Of a stretch of 64,000 nt of DNA, positions 60,224 to 64,000 are shown in pieces; the stretch's first letter is position 1, and each line of letters opens with the position of its first letter. The notes under the pieces were generated by a model. The model saw only the letters and a program-made list of their open reading frames with translations. It was not told the origin of the DNA and ran no database searches. Source of the stretch: Caulobacter sp. (GTDB lineage Bacteria; Pseudomonadota; Alphaproteobacteria; Caulobacterales; Caulobacteraceae); the NCBI GenBank assembly GCA_030683005.1, contig JAUXMY010000017.1, positions 98,719 to 162,718 of the forward strand. The letters run 5' to 3'. A program made the translations under genes and the position numbers.

Positions 60224-60641
60224 GGTTTTCCGGGCTTTTAGGGACTTTGAAGCAGTTGGCGGCAGGCTGATTTATTCTTCTACGTCAAAGGCTTGTCACA
60301 GGCGTAGCTTTGACGGAGCTTGCGGCGCTTTGAAACAGTGACCCTACTAAACCACTACTAGTTGTCTGCAATCGTCCGCACTAGCGCCACCACCCGACAA
60401 CCATAGCCAGATTGGGACCAGCTGCATCCGCCTAGATTGTGTGCCATCTTGGACACCCTAAGCGTGGGGGCGCACAATGTACGTCAAGCTACTCGGCTTT
60501 CGCTCAGGCTTGGATGACAGGGGAGCGTCCGGGGACAACGGCTGCCGGGTCGGCGTCACGGCATGCCCGATCTCCACGTCAAATGCCTGCGGCCGTCGCG
60601 TGGCGCGCCGCGACCCCGCCTAGAGCAGGAGGACCTCTGGG

Positions 60642-63600
60642 ATGAACGCTACTCTGGCCGATCTGAGGAGACTTGTTGCCCGCGCCATGCATGGCGGCTC
60701 AGCCAAAGCGGCGGCCAGGCGGAGGCGAGTCTTACGCTCGTGGTTGGTGCCGGCACTCTTCGCCCTAGGCGGAACGGTTTTAGGCATTGTCTTTCATTGG
60801 AGCCCAACGGCGTTTCTTGCCCACTCCCTTGAAGGAGTCGCCAGCCTGTTTCCTTCGACCAAGGATGTGATGGCAAGACACCTACTCGATGCGATCTCAG
60901 CTCCTGCCGGGGGGTTTTTACTCGGGTTGGGGGTTGCAAAGGTGCAAGCAGTTCAGCGTAGCGTCGACGCGATACCATTCCTGCAAGACCCGCCGGATTT
61001 TATCCGTCGGGATCTCGACTATGAGCGCCAAGCCACCGGTATGCTGGGTTGGGAAAAGCCGTCTGAATTTGTCGGGCGAACGGAGGAGCTGGCCGAGCTC
61101 GTTCACTTCGCCGTTGGCAGGAAAGGGTTCGCCAGTTGGCGCGAGGTGGTAGGTCCAGGCGGAGTCGGCAAGTCCCGCTTGGCCATCGAATGGCTTGAGA
61201 CGCTACGTCATAGGCGATGGGACGCGGGCGTTGTCGATCTAAACCGACCCATTCCTCAGGGATGGAGGGCTCGACGTCCAACTGCACTGGTGATCGACGA
61301 AGCCCAACGCGACTGGGCCGGTAAGCTAGCCGAGACCATCCAGACCTTGTGCGCCGCGGCAAGCGAACGGGCTGCCATACGCATCCTGGTAGTGGGTAAG
61401 TCCAGACCCAGCCTTGAGTGGCTTAGCCACCCCAATGGGCGAGCGCTTGTGGACGCATCTCGCTACAGTACCGCCCTTTATTTGGAGGCTCTGACTGACG
61501 AGGACTCGCTGCGGCTCTGGGAGACTGCGGCCGGCTGCGACCCCGATGACCGGCGAATCTCGGACAGTGCACATCTAAGGCGCGAAACTGCAGGGTGGCC
61601 GAGAGCAATCTTGCGTTGGGCCTACGCAAAGAGCGCAAGCAGCTATCAAGAGGCGCTTGAAGGCGACGCGATCAAGGCCCTTCCCGAACTGGCAGACGCA
61701 AGGGGCGAGGCTGCTTTGCAGGTCGATTTTGGTCTATTGAAGGTGCTTGCCTTGTCAATTCTCGCCGGCCCCCTTCCAATCGACGTCGCTCAAAGCGTCA
61801 GCCCTGCTGGCGTCAATTTTTCTGCACTGGATCGGTTCTTCATTGGAGCCGACTTTGAGGAAACTCTGCCTTCATTTCAGCCAGACGACTTAGGGCACGA
61901 AATACTACTGCGCATATTGGACTTGCTCGGGCATGAATCTTCGCCGCTGGCTCGAATAGCGATCAAGGCCAACCCCGACCAGGTCGGATTGACCCTGGAA
62001 GGACTTTGGCGCACCCGGCCTGAGAGCACTTCAGCTTGCGGTGTATTGAACGGCTTGAGCATTGGGGGGGGCGCAAGATCGGCCTCGCGAGCTCGCTGTC
62101 TTGCGAAACTGCAAGCGCTGTACGACGAAATGCAGCCCAGGCGTCTGTCGGATGACCGTCGAAAAGCAGAAGAGTTTGCGGACAATTCGGCTTCGTTGGA
62201 GGCCGTAGCCGAGATCGATGACCGCTTGGTTTCGATTTGTGATCGTAGGAGCTACGATCCCAAAATTCGTGTCGAGGAAGCTGCAGTCGGTATCGATGCG
62301 ATCCGGCACTATGGCGAAGCTCGTCAATTCGACGACGTGGAACGATGGTGTAATCGGCTTACGGCGCTCGCTGCAGTCGAACCTTTCAAAAGCAATCCCA
62401 CCATCCGCGATGCAGAGGTAATGGCGATGGTCAACGCCATGAACAGCTATGGTCTGGCTGGCCGGTTCGAGGACTTGGAGCGGTGGGGCGCGCGTTTAGT
62501 CGCACTCTTGGAGACCCCCCCCTTTCACCGTAACTCTGCCATGCGCCGTGGCGAGGCTAGGGCTGTAGCCAACGCAATCAATTTATATAGCCAGTCGGAT
62601 CGGGTTGAAGAGTGCGAGCGGTGGGGTTCACGCCTCGCGACCCTCGCCACGACAGAACCCTTCCGCCTCGACCCAGCAATTCGCGGCTGCGAGGCCTCCG
62701 CCGTCGTTACTATGGTTGCTATGTACGGTAAGGCGCGGCGGTTCGAAGACCTAGAGCGATGGGGGGCTCGATTGGCTGCTCTCTTAGAGGTCAATTCTCT
62801 GCGACGCGACTCAGCCATTCGCACTTCAGAAGCCAGGGCTGTCGTAAATGCGTTCAAATACTATGGCGAAGTGGGTCGGCTACTCGACGCAGAGCGATGG
62901 GGGGCTCGCCTCATTACTCTCGTCGGAAGTCACCCACATCATCTCGATCCCGAGATACGCCTTCTCGAAGCCATGGTCGCGGTCGGTGCGATTCAATTTT
63001 ATGGCAAAGGAGCGCAGTTCGGGGACCTGGAGCGGTGGGGCGCTCGGCTCATCGCCCTCGTCGAGACAGGGCCTTTCAAGAGAAGTTCGGCGATCCGCCG
63101 CGAAGAGGCTGGGGCAGTAGTGAACGCAACCCTTGTCTACGGCGACGCGGACCGGTTCGAGGACCTGGAGCGATGGGGCGCTCGGCTGATCGAAATCGCC
63201 GAGACGGAACCGTTTCGAAGCGACCCTTCGATTCGCGTCAACGAAGCTCAGAGTGCGGTCAACGCGATCAATTCTTATGGCAAGGCAGAGCGGTTTGACG
63301 ACTTGGAACGATGGGGTGCACAGCTCATCGCTCTCACCGAGGCTGAACCATTCCGGAGCAATCTGACCATTCGCCAATATGAGGCTTGGGGGATACTAAA
63401 TGCCATCAGCGGTTATGGCGTGTCGGGCCGGTTAGAGGATTTGGAGCGATGGGGCGCGAGAATGATCGCTCTCGCCGAAAGCCGGCCGTTTAGTACCGAT
63501 CCCGCAATTTGTTTGACGGAGGCCAAGGCGGCATACAGCGCAATCATTTCTTACAGAGCAGCGACCGTTTCCAAATCCGGTCCACGCGCGAACTGGTTCG

Positions 63601-63722
63601 GGCGCTTGGCCAAGTGTGCGCAACGCTTCCCGGGCGACGGGGCCATTCAGGAGCTCGCGCACAAGGTAAACTTATCGCTTGTAGAACAAGAGATCCGAGG
63701 GTGGCCCTACGGGCGCTTGTAG
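60642..63722 (+). CDS. Membrane-anchored STAND-like P-loop NTPase with C-terminal 46-aa repeats (1026 aa)
   Basis: RBS-like aggagg upstream; TM-like LRSWLVPALFALGGTVLGIVFHW; Walker A GPGGVGKS (61152-61175); Walker B-like TALVIDEAQRDW; C-term repeats RFEDLERWGARLIALxETxPFxxDPAIRxxEAxAVVNAINxYGxAx. Confidence 0.88.
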   Translation: MNATLADLRRLVARAMHGGSAKAAARRRRVLRSWLVPALFALGGTVLGIVFHWSPTAFLAHSLEGVASLFPSTKDVMARHLLDAISAPAGGFLLGLGVAKVQAVQRSVDAIPFLQDPPDFIRRDLDYERQATGMLGWEKPSEFVGRTEELAELVHFAVGRKGFASWREVVGPGGVGKSRLAIEWLETLRHRRWDAGVVDLNRPIPQGWRARRPTALVIDEAQRDWAGKLAETIQTLCAAASERAAIRILVVGKSRPSLEWLSHPNGRALVDASRYSTALYLEALTDEDSLRLWETAAGCDPDDRRISDSAHLRRETAGWPRAILRWAYAKSASSYQEALEGDAIKALPELADARGEAALQVDFGLLKVLALSILAGPLPIDVAQSVSPAGVNFSALDRFFIGADFEETLPSFQPDDLGHEILLRILDLLGHESSPLARIAIKANPDQVGLTLEGLWRTRPESTSACGVLNGLSIGGGARSASRARCLAKLQALYDEMQPRRLSDDRRKAEEFADNSASLEAVAEIDDRLVSICDRRSYDPKIRVEEAAVGIDAIRHYGEARQFDDVERWCNRLTALAAVEPFKSNPTIRDAEVMAMVNAMNSYGLAGRFEDLERWGARLVALLETPPFHRNSAMRRGEARAVANAINLYSQSDRVEECERWGSRLATLATTEPFRLDPAIRGCEASAVVTMVAMYGKARRFEDLERWGARLAALLEVNSLRRDSAIRTSEARAVVNAFKYYGEVGRLLDAERWGARLITLVGSHPHHLDPEIRLLEAMVAVGAIQFYGKGAQFGDLERWGARLIALVETGPFKRSSAIRREEAGAVVNATLVYGDADRFEDLERWGARLIEIAETEPFRSDPSIRVNEAQSAVNAINSYGKAERFDDLERWGAQLIALTEAEPFRSNLTIRQYEAWGILNAISGYGVSGRLEDLERWGARMIALAESRPFSTDPAICLTEAKAAYSAIISYRAATVSKSGPRANWFGRLAKCAQRFPGDGAIQELAHKVNLSLVEQEIRGWPYGRL
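62325..63566 (+). repeat. Nine consecutive 46-aa (138-bp) coding repeats
   Basis: Unit starts QFDDVERW, RFEDLERW, RVEECERW, RFEDLERW, RLLDAERW, QFGDLERW, RFEDLERW, RFDDLERW, RLEDLERW each exactly 46 residues apart; partial unit upstream from ~62215. Confidence 0.9.
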
Positions 63723-63939
63723 CCAAGATGATGCTCGCGAGCGGGGCAATGCCATCTCGACTATGGACCCAGGCTGGCTGGGAAGCCGGGATGCCTTGAA
63801 GACCGCCTTGCCGCCGCTACGTAGTTCGCCCAAGAATTGGAGCGACCTGCCCCTGATCTGTAAGCGCGGCTTTGGCCCCACCTTCCCAGGGCTGATCTGA
63901 TCGCGGAGTCTCCCGGCCGACGTGTCGAGGTGGCTTGGT

Positions 63940-63979
63940 GTGCTGATGATGCCTGGTGATGATGTGCTGATGATGCCTG
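63940..63979. repeat. 16-bp direct repeat near window edge
   Basis: gtgctgatgatgcctg at 63940-63955 and 63964-63979, 24-bp offset. Confidence 0.7.
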
Positions 63980-64000
63980 CGGCGCGTCGGATCGAGGTGT
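63973..64000 (+). CDS. Possible start of IS66-type transposase accessory ORF (truncated by window)
   Basis: (M)MPAARRIEV...; RRIEV start is reminiscent of IS66 TnpA-like proteins; too short to be sure. Confidence 0.2.

Noticed and set aside
60439-60645. 68-aa ORF upstream of STAND gene
   Set aside because: Overlaps the RBS/start of the large gene and has no convincing coding features
62325-63566. CRISPR-like periodicity
   Set aside because: 138-bp period is an in-frame protein repeat with diverged nucleotides, not short identical repeats with unique spacers; no CRISPR array found in the window

Overview
GC-rich alphaproteobacterial chromosome segment. Gene content and arrangement (priA / transaldolase / DUF484 / xerC, an lpd-odhAB-sucDC TCA block, polA) suggest a Caulobacterales-like genome; that assignment is inference from remembered families, not a search. 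About 1-47 kb is mostly core metabolism, transport, cell-wall and signalling genes, with several REP-like intergenic palindromes, tRNA-Arg(CCG) and a tRNA-Ala(CGC). Two accessory regions stand out. (1) About 48.86-52.12 kb: a decayed integrative element between an 18-bp direct repeat of the tRNA-Ala 3' end. It holds a truncated integrase and pieces of what look like restriction/defence genes (Mrr-like C-terminus, an N-terminal fragment of a large protein, a possible helicase C-terminus). (2) About 58.8 kb to the window end: a lower-GC block with an orphan membrane protein, a 3' half-tRNA-Thr(CGT) fragment (putative att site), and a 1026-aa membrane-anchored P-loop (STAND-like) NTPase. Its C-terminal third is nine consecutive 46-aa repeats plus a partial one. 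This NTPase is my best candidate for an undescribed (possibly antiphage or sensing) system. Other points of interest: a pentapeptide-repeat remnant frameshifted at a G7 tract, a 39-bp coding tandem repeat, a translationally coupled folE-BLUF pair, and a globin-coupled chemoreceptor with cheW. All family names come from reading translated sequence and recalled motifs; no database search was run.
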